From positions 1 through 39,362 of the forward strand of contig DXHZ01000019.1 in the NCBI GenBank assembly GCA_019113145.1: a DNA stretch of 39,362 nucleotides, read 5' to 3'. Position 1 is the stretch's first letter. Each line of letters starts with the position of its first letter. Both the position numbers and the translations under genes were made by a program. Shown one piece after another: positions 32,497-39,362 of the stretch. The notes under the pieces are model-generated. The model saw only the letters and a program-made list of their open reading frames with translations. It was not told where the DNA came from and made no database searches. This stretch comes from Candidatus Avanaerovorax faecigallinarum. GTDB lineage: Bacteria > Bacillota > Clostridia > Peptostreptococcales > Anaerovoracaceae.

Positions 32497-33228
32497 CTAC
32501 TTTGTCACCTGCTGCAGCTGAGCTTCAATAAGCTCTCTGGCCTCCCTCGCGGCTTTACTCTTTTCTATTTTCGTGCGAATCTCCAGCATCTTCATGTCTG
32601 TAGCCGCTATGGTGTCCGCGCACTGCTTAAGCTCGCCGATAATCTCATCGGCGTTTTCCACATCCTGCTTATACTTCATCTGATGTTCCAGACTGGCCCA
32701 GAAATCCATGGCCGTAGTTCTTATCTGAACCTCGCAGCGCATAGGACGCTTCTCGTTTGAAAAGAATACAGGCACCTCGATAATCATGTGGTAGCTTCTG
32801 TATCCGTTAGGCTTCGGATTCTGTATGTAGTCCTTTATCTGAATCAGAGATATATCGTCCTGCTGAACGAGCATCTTTGCAACCTTGTAGATATCGTCCA
32901 CGAAAGAGCATATTACTCTTACTCCCGCAACGTCGTTGAGATTATCCTCTATGGACTTCAGCGACAGCTCGTCTCCCTGCCTCTTAAGCTTCTCGAATAT
33001 GCTCGATGCCTTTTTACGCCTTGAGGTTACGGATGCAATAGGACTCTGCGGGCTTGTCATGGAAAGCTCGTCATTGAGTATCTCCAGTTTCGTTCTGACT
33101 TCCCTGATTGCGGAATCATACCTCATCAGAAGTATATTCAGTTCCTCCAAAAGCTTTACCGCATCCTCCGGATTTTCCGGCAGCAGCTCGTCAAGCAGCT
33201 CTTTTGCAATTTCATCTCTTCCCTGCAT
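32497..33228 (-). CDS. relQ: Small alarmone synthetase (RelQ/YjbM-like GTP pyrophosphokinase)
   Basis: Synthesises (p)ppGpp from ATP and GTP or GDP. It has a RelA/SpoT synthetase domain without the HD hydrolase or regulatory domains: NLNDVAGVRVICSFVDDIYKVAKML, KDYIQNPKPNGYRSYHMIIEVPVFF and the catalytic/binding strand RCEVQIRTTAMDFWASLEHQMKYK. I chose the ATG at 33228 (243 residues) because AGGAGGAG lies 6-8 nt upstream; a TTG at 33249 overlapping the upstream stop is possible but less likely. It follows the alpha/beta hydrolase gene by 17 nt, presumably in one transcript. Full-length Rel is not in this window. Confidence 0.93.
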   Translation of the reverse strand: MQGRDEIAKELLDELLPENPEDAVKLLEELNILLMRYDSAIREVRTKLEILNDELSMTSPQSPIASVTSRRKKASSIFEKLKRQGDELSLKSIEDNLNDVAGVRVICSFVDDIYKVAKMLVQQDDISLIQIKDYIQNPKPNGYRSYHMIIEVPVFFSNEKRPMRCEVQIRTTAMDFWASLEHQMKYKQDVENADEIIGELKQCADTIAATDMKMLEIRTKIEKSKAAREARELIEAQLQQVTK

Positions 33229-33245
33229 TCTTCTCTCCTCCTGAC

Positions 33246-34100
33246 TCAATTTTTAATGTAATCTCTTATCGCCTCTATGACCCTGTCTCCGCTTGCAGAT
33301 GGCCCGCCGTTGTGAATTTCGTGATAATACCCCTTCCACTCTATGTAGGTGAATGCGCTGTTGTCTCTGTTCTGTCCTGCCATGGCTCTGGAACCCTCCA
33401 CCGCACAGATCCTGTCCGCATCGCCGTGCATGAGAAGAGTCGGCGTCCCGTCGGCTCTGCCGTTGCCTTTCAGCGTACCGTCAAAGATTGCGCTGCCTGT
33501 ATCATAGCACTCCACTGCACACCTTAAGGTGATTTTACCGTGTACAAGCTCATCTCTGTCATATCCGTCCACATCCGGATTTCCCGAATTTCCCAGATAT
33601 TCCTTCGGGCAGCCCGAGGAAAGGGCAAATTTCGGCATAATCTTCTCCAGTCCCTTCACAATAACATAGAGGGGTCCCGGCACGGACCTTACCAGCTTTA
33701 TCCACGGTGCGGATATAATATACTTCGCCGGAATATCGTTCTTCCCGCCCCGGGCTCTGTAATCTATGCAGATATTTCCGCCCATGCTGTGGCCGTAAAG
33801 GGTTATGGGAAGTCCCGGATATTTCTCCTCAGCGTAACTTATGAGAGCGTCTATATCAGCCAGTATCTCGTTTCTGGGAGCGGTGTCTCCCCTCTTTCCT
33901 TCCGACCTTCCGTGCCCCCTCAGATCAATCCCCAGAACCGCGATTCCAGCTTTGTTCATTTCGCATGCCATTCGGTCATACCTTCCGTCGTGTTCACCTA
34001 TTCCGTGAATTATGCACATGACATGTCCGGGATTTTCACATTCCCAGCTGTATCCCGTGATTCTGAAGTCCCTTCCGGGCAGTTCAAAGTTGGTAAACAT
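33246..34100 (-). CDS. Alpha/beta hydrolase, monoacylglycerol lipase / lysophospholipase type
   Basis: Serine hydrolase of the Hydrolase_4 (lysophospholipase-like) family, 284 residues from the ATG at 34100 (AAAGGAG 8 nt upstream). The lid-containing fold shows HGIGEHDGRYDRMACEMNKAGIAVLGIDLRGHGRSEGKRG, the nucleophile elbow YGHSMGG with Ser105, acid HGDADRICAVEGS with Asp229, and base YYHEIHN with His260. Substrates are probably acylglycerols or lysophospholipids, but this family is broad. There is no signal peptide, so it is cytosolic. A -10 with extended TG (TGTTATAAT) lies at 34130-34138 on the minus strand. It precedes relQ. Confidence 0.88.
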   Translation of the reverse strand: MFTNFELPGRDFRITGYSWECENPGHVMCIIHGIGEHDGRYDRMACEMNKAGIAVLGIDLRGHGRSEGKRGDTAPRNEILADIDALISYAEEKYPGLPITLYGHSMGGNICIDYRARGGKNDIPAKYIISAPWIKLVRSVPGPLYVIVKGLEKIMPKFALSSGCPKEYLGNSGNPDVDGYDRDELVHGKITLRCAVECYDTGSAIFDGTLKGNGRADGTPTLLMHGDADRICAVEGSRAMAGQNRDNSAFTYIEWKGYYHEIHNGGPSASGDRVIEAIRDYIKN

Positions 34101-34176
34101 GGTTTTCTCCTTTTGCAAAAAACGACTGAATTATAACATAAAAGAGCTTAAATCCGACATCTGAAAAAGTCCTGTA

Positions 34177-34205
34177 TTGATTAAACTTTCCGCCTGAAGT
34201 ATCAT
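34177..34205 (+). promoter_or_regulatory. Candidate sigma-A promoter of the gin-like gene
   Basis: TTGATT (34177-34182), 17-bp spacer, TATCAT (34200-34205). The leader holds a 13-bp palindrome CACCTTTAAGGTG (34219-34231). No clear sigma-F or sigma-G type sequence was seen. Confidence 0.45.
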
Positions 34206-34267
34206 CGACTGAGACATTCACCTTTAAGGTGCAGGAATCGCCGTCCACGGTTTCAGGAGGTGCTGTA

Positions 34268-34426
34268 ATGAAAAAGAACTGTTCTCTGTGCGGGAACATA
34301 TACCACAACACTACTTTTCGGGGAGGCTTCATATGTGAAGACTGTCTCAACTATATCAAGGAGACCGAGTTTTCCTACGTAAGTAAACCGGCTTCGCCCG
34401 AAGCATCCATAACATCTGACATCTGA
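34268..34426 (+). CDS. Gin/CsfB-like small zinc-ribbon protein
   Basis: The 52 residues from the ATG at 34268 follow a strong AGGAGG site 8 nt upstream. The protein is a minimal four-Cys ribbon: C5-SL-C8 and C23-ED-C26 in MKKNCSLCGNIYHNTTFRGGFICEDCLNYIKE. This spacing and the GFIC-x2-C segment resemble Gin (CsfB), the sigma-G inhibitor of spore-forming Firmicutes, which is 64 residues in Bacillus. In that role it would block premature forespore sigma-G activity. The match rests on the Cys pattern and a few positions only, so another small zinc protein is possible. It faces the flavin reductase gene convergently, with no obvious terminator between them. Confidence 0.65.
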   Translation: MKKNCSLCGNIYHNTTFRGGFICEDCLNYIKETEFSYVSKPASPEASITSDI

Positions 34427-34507
34427 TTACATGAATCGGGACTCAGGCGGCAAAATCAGGAAATATTCACATTCTGTGGCGGCGATGATGTCTCTGGCGG
34501 AATCCGG

Positions 34508-35203
34508 CTATCTTTCCGTCTTCGACTTTTTTCTGCTTTTTTCGGGGCTGCGGTTTTCTCTTCCGTCCCCGCGCCTGGTTTTCCGATGTCTGCCTGCGGC
34601 TGCTTTTTCCCGTCTTTGTTTTTCCAGACGTTTTCTCGTCTTCGGCTTCATTACCGAAAATCCGAATTTCCCTATAGGGTGCTTTTTCAGTCCGAAATAC
34701 TCGCCGTGGCAGTATGCCAGCATTCCGGCTCCGTCAAGGCGTATTCTTCCATCTTCATCGAACAGATTCTCACTCACGTGTACCTTTACTATTTCAGCGA
34801 TAAACATGTCATGAGACGGAAATTCCTTTATCTCTTTTACGACGCACTCCAGATTCACAGGAGCTTCTTCCACGAGCGGGCATCCGACTTCTTCACAGCT
34901 TCCCGCAGTAAGGCCGGTTTCCTTGAATTTGTCGAAATCTCTCCCGGATTTTACTCCGCAACAGTCAGTTACACGGGCAAGATCCTCTGTGGTCAGATTA
35001 ATCACAAACTCTCCGGTCTTCTCTATTATGTGATGGGAAAACCGGGACTTTCTCACCGAAATATAAGTCATCGGTGGCTGGGAATTGATAATGCCGGTCC
35101 AGGCCACCGTTATAAGATTCTTTTCATCTTCAGTTCCGCATGATACGAGAGCCGCCGGTACCGGCGACATCATCGCAGATCCTTTAAGAGTTACTTTCTC
35201 CAT
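34508..35203 (-). CDS. Flavin reductase-like FMN-binding protein with basic tail
   Basis: The first ~180 residues match the flavin reductase-like (FMN-binding split barrel) family: MMSPVPAALVSCGTEDEKNLITVAWTGIINSQPPMTYISVRKSRFSHHIIEKTGEFVINLTTEDLA, then HDMFIAEIVKVHVSENLFDEDGRIRL. Such proteins reduce flavin with NAD(P)H or bind FMN as oxidoreductases. The last ~45 residues (from KPKTRKRLEKQRREK to KSRKKSKTER) form a Lys/Arg-rich tail not part of the fold; it could bind nucleic acid or be disordered. The start lies 20 nt inside the end of rluD, so it is translationally coupled. The substrate is unknown. Confidence 0.85.
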   Translation of the reverse strand: MEKVTLKGSAMMSPVPAALVSCGTEDEKNLITVAWTGIINSQPPMTYISVRKSRFSHHIIEKTGEFVINLTTEDLARVTDCCGVKSGRDFDKFKETGLTAGSCEEVGCPLVEEAPVNLECVVKEIKEFPSHDMFIAEIVKVHVSENLFDEDGRIRLDGAGMLAYCHGEYFGLKKHPIGKFGFSVMKPKTRKRLEKQRREKAAAGRHRKTRRGDGRENRSPEKSRKKSKTER

Positions 35204-36134
35204 ATTTCTTCCTCAGTTCATCGAGAACGGCCGTGAATTCCTCCGGAAGCTCCGCCGTAAATTCCATGTATCTTCCGTCCTCTGGATGTCTGAATCCGAG
35301 AACTCCCGCATGGAGAAGCTGTCCCGATACGCTGAACGGCTGATTCTTCGGGCCGTACAGCGGATCTCCCGCCAAAGGGTGCTTTATATAGCTCATGTGG
35401 ACCCTGATCTGGTGTGTCCTTCCCGTTTCGAGAACGGCTTCTATAAGGGTAAATCTGCCGAACCTTTCCAGCACACGCCAGTGAGTAACGGCGCGCTTTC
35501 CGTTTCTGTCTGTAACGGCCCTCTTAAAGCGGTCTCCAGGGTCTCTTCCTATGGGAGCATCCACGGTTCCCTCGTCCTCTTTAAAGTTGTTATAAACCAG
35601 TGCGGTATATCTTCTCGTAACGCTGTGCTCAGCAAGCTGTGCGGAAAGGCACTCGTGAGCCCTGTCGCTCTTTGCCACAGCCAGAAGGCCGCTGGTATCC
35701 TTATCTATTCTGTGCACTATTCCCGGTCTGAGAACGCCGTTTATCGCAGACAGATTCTCTCCACAGTGATACATGAGAGCATTCACCAGAGTTCCGCCGT
35801 AATTCCCGGGCGCCGGATGGACAACCATTCCGCGCGGCTTGTTCACCACCAGCAGATAATCGTCTTCGTACACTATATCGAGGGGGATGTTTTCCGGCTC
35901 CGCAGTCAGCAGCTCAGGTTCCGGAATATCAACCTCTATTTCGTCTCCTTCTGCGACCTTCTGCTTTTTTGAAATCTGAACCGTGCCGTTTACAGAAACT
36001 GCCCCCGATTCTATGAGCCTGGCCGCAAAGCTTCTGGATACGGTCTCAGCCCTTTCTCCTATCAGGCTGTCCAGTCTCTTCCCGTCATCTTCCTTTCCCG
36101 CTGCAAAAACCAGTCTGTCCCCGTAATCAGTCAT
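35184..36134 (-). CDS. rluD: RluD-family 23S rRNA pseudouridine synthase
   Basis: Isomerises uridine to pseudouridine in large-subunit rRNA. The 316 residues have an N-terminal S4 RNA-binding domain (KRLDSLIGERAETVSRSFAARLIESGAVSVNG) and the RluA-type catalytic domain with GIVHRIDKDTSGLLAVAKS (catalytic Asp144), then ETGRTHQIRVHMSYIKHPLAGDPLYG. The length fits RluD. It overlaps lspA by 8 nt; lspA-rluD order is common in Firmicutes (as in Bacillus lspA-ylyB). The exact uridine sites cannot be read. Confidence 0.93.
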   Translation of the reverse strand: MTDYGDRLVFAAGKEDDGKRLDSLIGERAETVSRSFAARLIESGAVSVNGTVQISKKQKVAEGDEIEVDIPEPELLTAEPENIPLDIVYEDDYLLVVNKPRGMVVHPAPGNYGGTLVNALMYHCGENLSAINGVLRPGIVHRIDKDTSGLLAVAKSDRAHECLSAQLAEHSVTRRYTALVYNNFKEDEGTVDAPIGRDPGDRFKRAVTDRNGKRAVTHWRVLERFGRFTLIEAVLETGRTHQIRVHMSYIKHPLAGDPLYGPKNQPFSVSGQLLHAGVLGFRHPEDGRYMEFTAELPEEFTAVLDELRKKYGESNS

Positions 36135-36582
36135 TTTTCCCCTCTAATTTCTCGTACATGAAAATATATACAACCAGCAGTCCGCATCCGATTACCACGA
36201 ATATGTCCGCCACGTTGAAAATCGGTGGAAAAATGCTGAAATCAAACATGTCCGTCACACTTCCGAAAAAAGCTCTGTCAATGAGGTTGCCCGCTCCTCC
36301 TGCGACTATGAACGATATGGATACGTGGAGGAGCGGATGGGCATTTCTGTTTTTAAACATGTAAATCAGCCCCGCAATTATGGCTATTGCGGGGATCATT
36401 ATGAGTATTACGCGCTGACCGCTTAAGGTACTGAATGCGGCCCCATCGTTTTCATAATATGTAAGTCTGAAAAAATCGCCTATGACGTTTATGCTCTCAC
36501 CTTCGCTCATAAAGGTGCGTACCGTGTATTTGGAAATCTGGTCCGCAACGAGAACCGCAGCCATCAGAAAAATATACGCCAT
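36127..36582 (-). CDS. lspA: Lipoprotein signal peptidase (signal peptidase II)
   Basis: Membrane aspartyl protease that cleaves signal peptides from prolipoproteins after lipid attachment. The 151 residues contain four hydrophobic segments (about 3-20, 57-76, 85-104, 122-145) and the catalytic Asp pair: GGAGNLIDR with D102 and NVADIF with D126. The conserved NDGAAF and DQISK motifs are also present. The start is set by the DQISK-containing first helix. There is no ribosome binding site in the usual place: a strong hairpin ends 10 nt before the ATG. Confidence 0.93.
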   Translation of the reverse strand: MAYIFLMAAVLVADQISKYTVRTFMSEGESINVIGDFFRLTYYENDGAAFSTLSGQRVILIMIPAIAIIAGLIYMFKNRNAHPLLHVSISFIVAGGAGNLIDRAFFGSVTDMFDFSIFPPIFNVADIFVVIGCGLLVVYIFMYEKLEGKND

Positions 36583-36592
36583 ATATAAACTG

Positions 36593-36612
36593 AGGGGCAG
36601 CCGGCTGCCCCT
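36593..36612. repeat. 20-bp perfect palindrome just before lspA
   Basis: The 20-bp run from AGGGGCAG at 36593 to CTGCCCCT at 36612 reads the same on both strands and would form a GGGGCAG/CTGCCCC hairpin with a CCGG loop. It ends 10 nt before the lspA ATG. A TATAAT (minus, 36630-36635) upstream could start a leader of ~40 nt that includes GAAAGGTGA just before the hairpin. It may also attenuate read-through from divIVA, though the T-tract is poor. Confidence 0.8.
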
Positions 36613-36669
36613 GTCACCTTTCGTCTTAAATTATACGACTGTGCATCGCGAATTACAGTCTGCCCGCAG

Positions 36670-37383
36670 CTATTTACCTATCATCTCATCTATAGCTTTG
36701 GAATCCAGAACCACTGTCTCCTTCGGAGCGTGGGCGGTTCCTACGTATCCCGGTTCTCCATCCGGAGCAGAAATACCCTCCGTAAGCTCTGCCAGCTGCT
36801 GGTCATAAGTCAGCTCTCCGGTATCAGGTGAATCCGCACTCTTTGATACTGCAGGCACTGTCCTGGTGTCTGAGCCGGAGCCGAATTCGCCAAAGCCCGA
36901 TGATTTTTCAAGTTCTCTCTCGAGATCTCTGAACAGCTCCTCGCTGGAACCGCCTTTGACTCTTTCAAGCTCGTCTTCCAGCATCTGGCGATATCTGCCC
37001 TTGAACATTTTCACTCTCTCCAGGAGCTGGCTGTTTTCTTCAGTAAGTCTGTCAATGGAATCCCTGGCGTCCTTTACGATAACGTCGGCTTCCATGCGTG
37101 CATTCTTTATGATGATTTCGGCGCGCTTTTCGGCGCTCTCCGAAATATCCTTCATAAGTTTTTTTGCAGACTCCAGTGTGTTCATAACGGACGTCTCTGA
37201 TTTCTTATGGCTGAGAATCTCCTCTCTGAGTTCATCCACCGTGTCTGCAAGCATTTTATTGTCCTTGAGAAGCTTCTCCATGTCAACGATTATCTCATCG
37301 AGAAACTCGTCCACCTCTTCCATCTTATAGCCCCTTACGGCTCTGGAAAATTCTTTGGTTTCAATTTCTGCCGGTGTAATCAT
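36670..37383 (-). CDS. divIVA: DivIVA-family cell pole/septum protein
   Basis: DivIVA binds curved membrane at poles and septa and recruits division and wall factors. The N-terminal lipid-binding segment is MITPAEIETKEFSRAVRGYKMEEVDEFLDEIIVDMEKLL (residues 1-39), followed by long coiled coils to about 180 (LEEILSHKKS... KRAEIIIKNARMEADVIVKDARDSIDRLTEEN). The C-terminal ~60 residues are Ser/Gly/Asp rich and probably disordered, giving 237 residues overall. GAGGTGATG precedes the ATG. It follows yggT by 46 nt; ylmH, which often lies between these genes, is absent. Confidence 0.95.
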   Translation of the reverse strand: MITPAEIETKEFSRAVRGYKMEEVDEFLDEIIVDMEKLLKDNKMLADTVDELREEILSHKKSETSVMNTLESAKKLMKDISESAEKRAEIIIKNARMEADVIVKDARDSIDRLTEENSQLLERVKMFKGRYRQMLEDELERVKGGSSEELFRDLERELEKSSGFGEFGSGSDTRTVPAVSKSADSPDTGELTYDQQLAELTEGISAPDGEPGYVGTAHAPKETVVLDSKAIDEMIGK

Positions 37384-37429
37384 TTTTCATCACCTCATCG
37401 TGAATTCTCGCCTCCTGACCCGAGGCGGC

Positions 37430-37714
37430 TTAATATGCAATCAGCAGAACCGCATAAATCAGTATCCGCTCTGCAATCTGAACAAAAATCATAGCAAGAA
37501 GCACCGAAAAGTCAAACATTCCGGTGTTGAATCTTGCAAGTATTTTTCTGCACGGCGTGACTATAGGCTCAGTAAACCGGCGAATTATCCAGTAGGCCTT
37601 CCCGGGACCCGAATACGGATTCCCGGCAAACCAGCTGAGAAAAGCCTCCGCCAGAAGTGCAAACGTCAGAAGCCTGCAGAATATCTGTATTGCGTAAATC
37701 AGTACAGCTGCCAA
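37430..37714 (-). CDS. yggT: YggT-family membrane protein
   Basis: Small integral membrane protein of 94 residues with two hydrophobic segments (about 3-30 and 67-92) and the loop motif RRFTEPIVTPCRKILA, typical of YggT/YlmG. Family members lie next to sepF and take part in osmotic tolerance or division-related membrane organisation; the exact role is not settled. It starts 6 nt after sepF, so the two are coupled. An inverted repeat (CGCCTC/GAGGCG) follows the stop codon before divIVA. Confidence 0.9.
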   Translation of the reverse strand: MAAVLIYAIQIFCRLLTFALLAEAFLSWFAGNPYSGPGKAYWIIRRFTEPIVTPCRKILARFNTGMFDFSVLLAMIFVQIAERILIYAVLLIAY

Positions 37715-37720
37715 TTCGCT

Positions 37721-38257
37721 CTACCTCCACGGGCTGCTGTTTTCTGCTGCCGGCGCCTCCGCCATTGTCTGTCTGTCCTGGGAAGCCGCAATGGACACGT
37801 TCTCCGGCGCAAAGATGAAGATGTTGTTGGTTATCTTCTGAACGTTACCGTTGAGAGCATAAGTGGCTCCGCTGAGGAAGTCAAATATCTTCTTTGCAGT
37901 TTCAGTTTCCAGCTTTTCAAGATTGATGATGACCGGTTTTCTGGATTTAAGGCTGTCAACAAGCTTAGGGCACTCCTCGAATCCCTTAGGCTCGATGAGC
38001 ACCAGCTTCAGTGAATTAGTGTTAGCCACGGAATACCTCTTTTCTGACGTCTTGGATACGATTGGCTTTCTTTCGGCAGCCGCTGCGAAATCTCCCGAAA
38101 ACGACGACTGCGAAACGCCCGATGTCTGAGCCGGTGTAAATCTGCTCTCTCTGGAGATTTTCTCCTTAGCAGCGGACAGCTCCTCTTCGGTGACCACCTC
38201 GTCCTCTTCTATGTCCTCAATTCCAATAACTTTCTTAAGTGAGTCAGTAAATCCCAT
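37721..38257 (-). CDS. sepF: Cell division protein SepF
   Basis: SepF polymerises into rings, binds FtsZ and anchors it to the membrane. The 178 residues begin with an amphipathic helix MGFTDSLKKVIGIEDI (membrane anchor), continue through a low-complexity linker (about 17-75), and then the DUF552 core: NSLKLVLIEPKGFEECPKLVDSLKSRKPVIINLEKLETETAKKIFDFLSGATYALNGNVQKITNNIFIFAPENVSI. The ~25-residue Ala/Ser-rich C-terminal tail is variable in the family. A strong TAGGAGG site precedes the ATG. It is the Firmicutes substitute for or partner of FtsA; no ftsA is in the window. Confidence 0.96.
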   Translation of the reverse strand: MGFTDSLKKVIGIEDIEEDEVVTEEELSAAKEKISRESRFTPAQTSGVSQSSFSGDFAAAAERKPIVSKTSEKRYSVANTNSLKLVLIEPKGFEECPKLVDSLKSRKPVIINLEKLETETAKKIFDFLSGATYALNGNVQKITNNIFIFAPENVSIAASQDRQTMAEAPAAENSSPWR

Positions 38258-38283
38258 TGCAGTTGTTTTCCTCCTAATTAAAA

Positions 38284-38988
38284 TTATTTTTCTTCGCTTC
38301 TGTAATCTCTGTTCCCGAATATGGCCGTTCCTACCCTGATGAGGTTGGACCCTTCTCCTACGGCCACTTCAAAATCATGTGTCATTCCCATAGAAAGATA
38401 TTTAAAGTCTATCCTTTCCCTCGGGTCGCCAAGGTATCTGTCATAGATTTCCTTAGCCTCCCTGAAGAAAGGCGCTGCGTCCTCAGGCTCAAGCTCGAAA
38501 GGCGCTATGCACATTATCCCTCTAATCCTTATGTTCGGGCACTCCTCCGCGATGGCTGAAATGAGTCCGTCAGCCTCTTCAGAGCTGCTTCCGAACTTGG
38601 ACTCCTCGTTTGCCGTGTTGACCTGAACGAGAATGTCCATGGTCAGATTGTGCTGCGCCGCACGCTTATCGATCTCGTGAGCCAGCTTCAGGGAATCCAC
38701 AGAGTGAATCATGCAGACTTTGTCGATTATGTATTTTACCTTATTGGTCTGAAGGTGTCCGATAAGATGCCATCTGACCGGCTTAACCTTCTCGTATTTA
38801 TCCATTATTTCCTGGACCTTGTTCTCGCCGATATCGGTGATTCCGGCGTCTATGGCCTCATTTATCTCTTCAGGAGAATGAAGTTTAGTAACCGCCACCA
38901 GAAGAACATCGTCCGGATTTCTTCCTGATTTAACGGCCGCCTCGCCTTTTCGTCTCTGAATCTCTTCAATGTTGGCTGCAATAGACAT
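38284..38988 (-). CDS. yggS: YggS-family pyridoxal-phosphate homeostasis protein
   Basis: PLP-binding TIM-barrel protein (PLPBP, YlmE in Bacillus) that keeps free pyridoxal phosphate in balance. The 234 residues include the PLP lysine in LLVAVTKLHSPEEINEAIDAGITDIGENKVQEI, then RWHLIGHLQTNKVKYI and the phosphate-binding end FKYLSMGMTHDFEVAVGEGSNLIRVGTAIFG. Length and motifs are standard. It lies 26 nt upstream of sepF in the conserved ylm cluster, but its link to division is indirect. Confidence 0.96.
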   Translation of the reverse strand: MSIAANIEEIQRRKGEAAVKSGRNPDDVLLVAVTKLHSPEEINEAIDAGITDIGENKVQEIMDKYEKVKPVRWHLIGHLQTNKVKYIIDKVCMIHSVDSLKLAHEIDKRAAQHNLTMDILVQVNTANEESKFGSSSEEADGLISAIAEECPNIRIRGIMCIAPFELEPEDAAPFFREAKEIYDRYLGDPRERIDFKYLSMGMTHDFEVAVGEGSNLIRVGTAIFGNRDYRSEEK

Positions 38989-39002
38989 TTTAAATCATCT
39001 CC

Positions 39003-39362
39003 TTATTTTAAACTGGCAGGATCCTTAAGCACATCGTCATGAGGTCCTACAGTTGCCGTCCGCTCTCCTTCAGAATCGTAAAAATACGAATCCGCAATCA
39101 CCGAACTGGTGCCGTCTGTAAGAAGCACGCTTACGGGAGTAAATTCATAGCGGTCTTTTTTATTTTTTACGTATACGCCTTTAACGCCGTCCTCCTCAGT
39201 AATACTGGAGTTCTCTATGATAAGCCCGGCGGCGTCCGCAGTTATTATTCTCACCGATGCCCTTCTCAGGCCTCCGTATTTTTCATAGTATGCCGTAGTC
39301 TCGAACAGCAGCCTGTAAAGGTCGCCGGACTTTGAAACATCGGTCACAGTCATAGATATGAC
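39003..39362 (-). CDS. C-terminal part of a HlyD-like membrane fusion protein
   Basis: Only the last 119 residues are in the window; the reading frame is open through the edge (VISMTVTDVSKSGDLYRLLFETTAYYEKYGGLRRASVRIITADAAGLIIENSSITEEDGVKGVYVKNKKDRYEFTPVSVLL). The IPxxSI-like stretch (IIENSSITEEDGVKGVYVKNKKDRYEFTPV) resembles the beta-barrel end of HlyD-family adaptors that often precede yggS in Clostridia. No N-terminal part can be checked, so the family call is tentative. It lies 14 nt upstream of yggS. Confidence 0.6.
   Translation of the reverse strand, partial: VISMTVTDVSKSGDLYRLLFETTAYYEKYGGLRRASVRIITADAAGLIIENSSITEEDGVKGVYVKNKKDRYEFTPVSVLLTDGTSSVIADSYFYDSEGERTATVGPHDDVLKDPASLK

Overview
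The window looks like a chromosomal segment of a Gram-positive bacterium of the class Clostridia (Bacillota). The evidence is a gene content and order typical of that group: DivIVA, SepF, YggT, YggS, a RecD2-type helicase, MutS2, a YhaM-like exoribonuclease, RqcH, a small alarmone synthetase and a Gin-like sigma-G inhibitor. A SEDS protein fused to an FHA domain sits beside a class B PBP. Base composition is moderate in the core and more AT-rich in the first 1.8 kb. Placement below class, perhaps near the Anaerovoracaceae / Family XIII lineages, is a guess. I see no rRNA, tRNA, CRISPR array or complete insertion sequence. Nearly every gene is on the minus strand, so transcription mostly runs from high to low coordinates. 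The exceptions are rqcH and the small gin-like gene.

Layout, right to left in transcription order. 39.36-35.2 kb: a HlyD-like protein cut by the window edge, yggS, sepF, yggT, divIVA, lspA, rluD and a flavin reductase, i.e. the division/ylm cluster without ylmH in its usual slot. 34.4-32.5 kb: gin (+), an alpha/beta hydrolase and a RelQ-like synthetase. 32.5-28.2 kb: rqcH (+), divergent from yicC, then gmk-rpoZ and a lone LytTR regulator. 28.2-23.2 kb: gapA with an SDR oxidoreductase, then the FHA-SEDS and PBP pair. 22.8-16.5 kb: a VanR/VanS-like two-component system, yhaM, recD2 and comFC. 15.9-1.8 kb: ftsZ, then a long dense run trmH-like, pheS, pheT, zapA, mutS2, DUF523, argS, two radical-SAM proteins and a TPR protein. 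1.8-0 kb: an AT-richer accessory patch with an orphan 71-codon ORF and a hipB-hipA toxin-antitoxin module whose hipA runs off the edge.

The most unusual material is non-coding. (1) The hipBA promoter carries four copies of a 14-bp operator at exactly 39-bp intervals, one exactly filling most of the -35/-10 spacer. (2) The 590-bp region upstream of ftsZ holds eight TTGAC pentamers in strictly alternating orientation with mirror-symmetric spacing (30-13-30-34-30-13-29) across a ~194-bp imperfect palindrome. It is followed by a second ~192-bp element bounded by 22-bp near-perfect inverted repeats. (3) The region between the PBP gene and the two-component system carries repeated GTGGCCGA motifs and interleaved dyads. 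(4) Several promoters have palindromes in or over their core elements (gmk, gapA, hipB). These patterns are read directly from the sequence; their function is inference.
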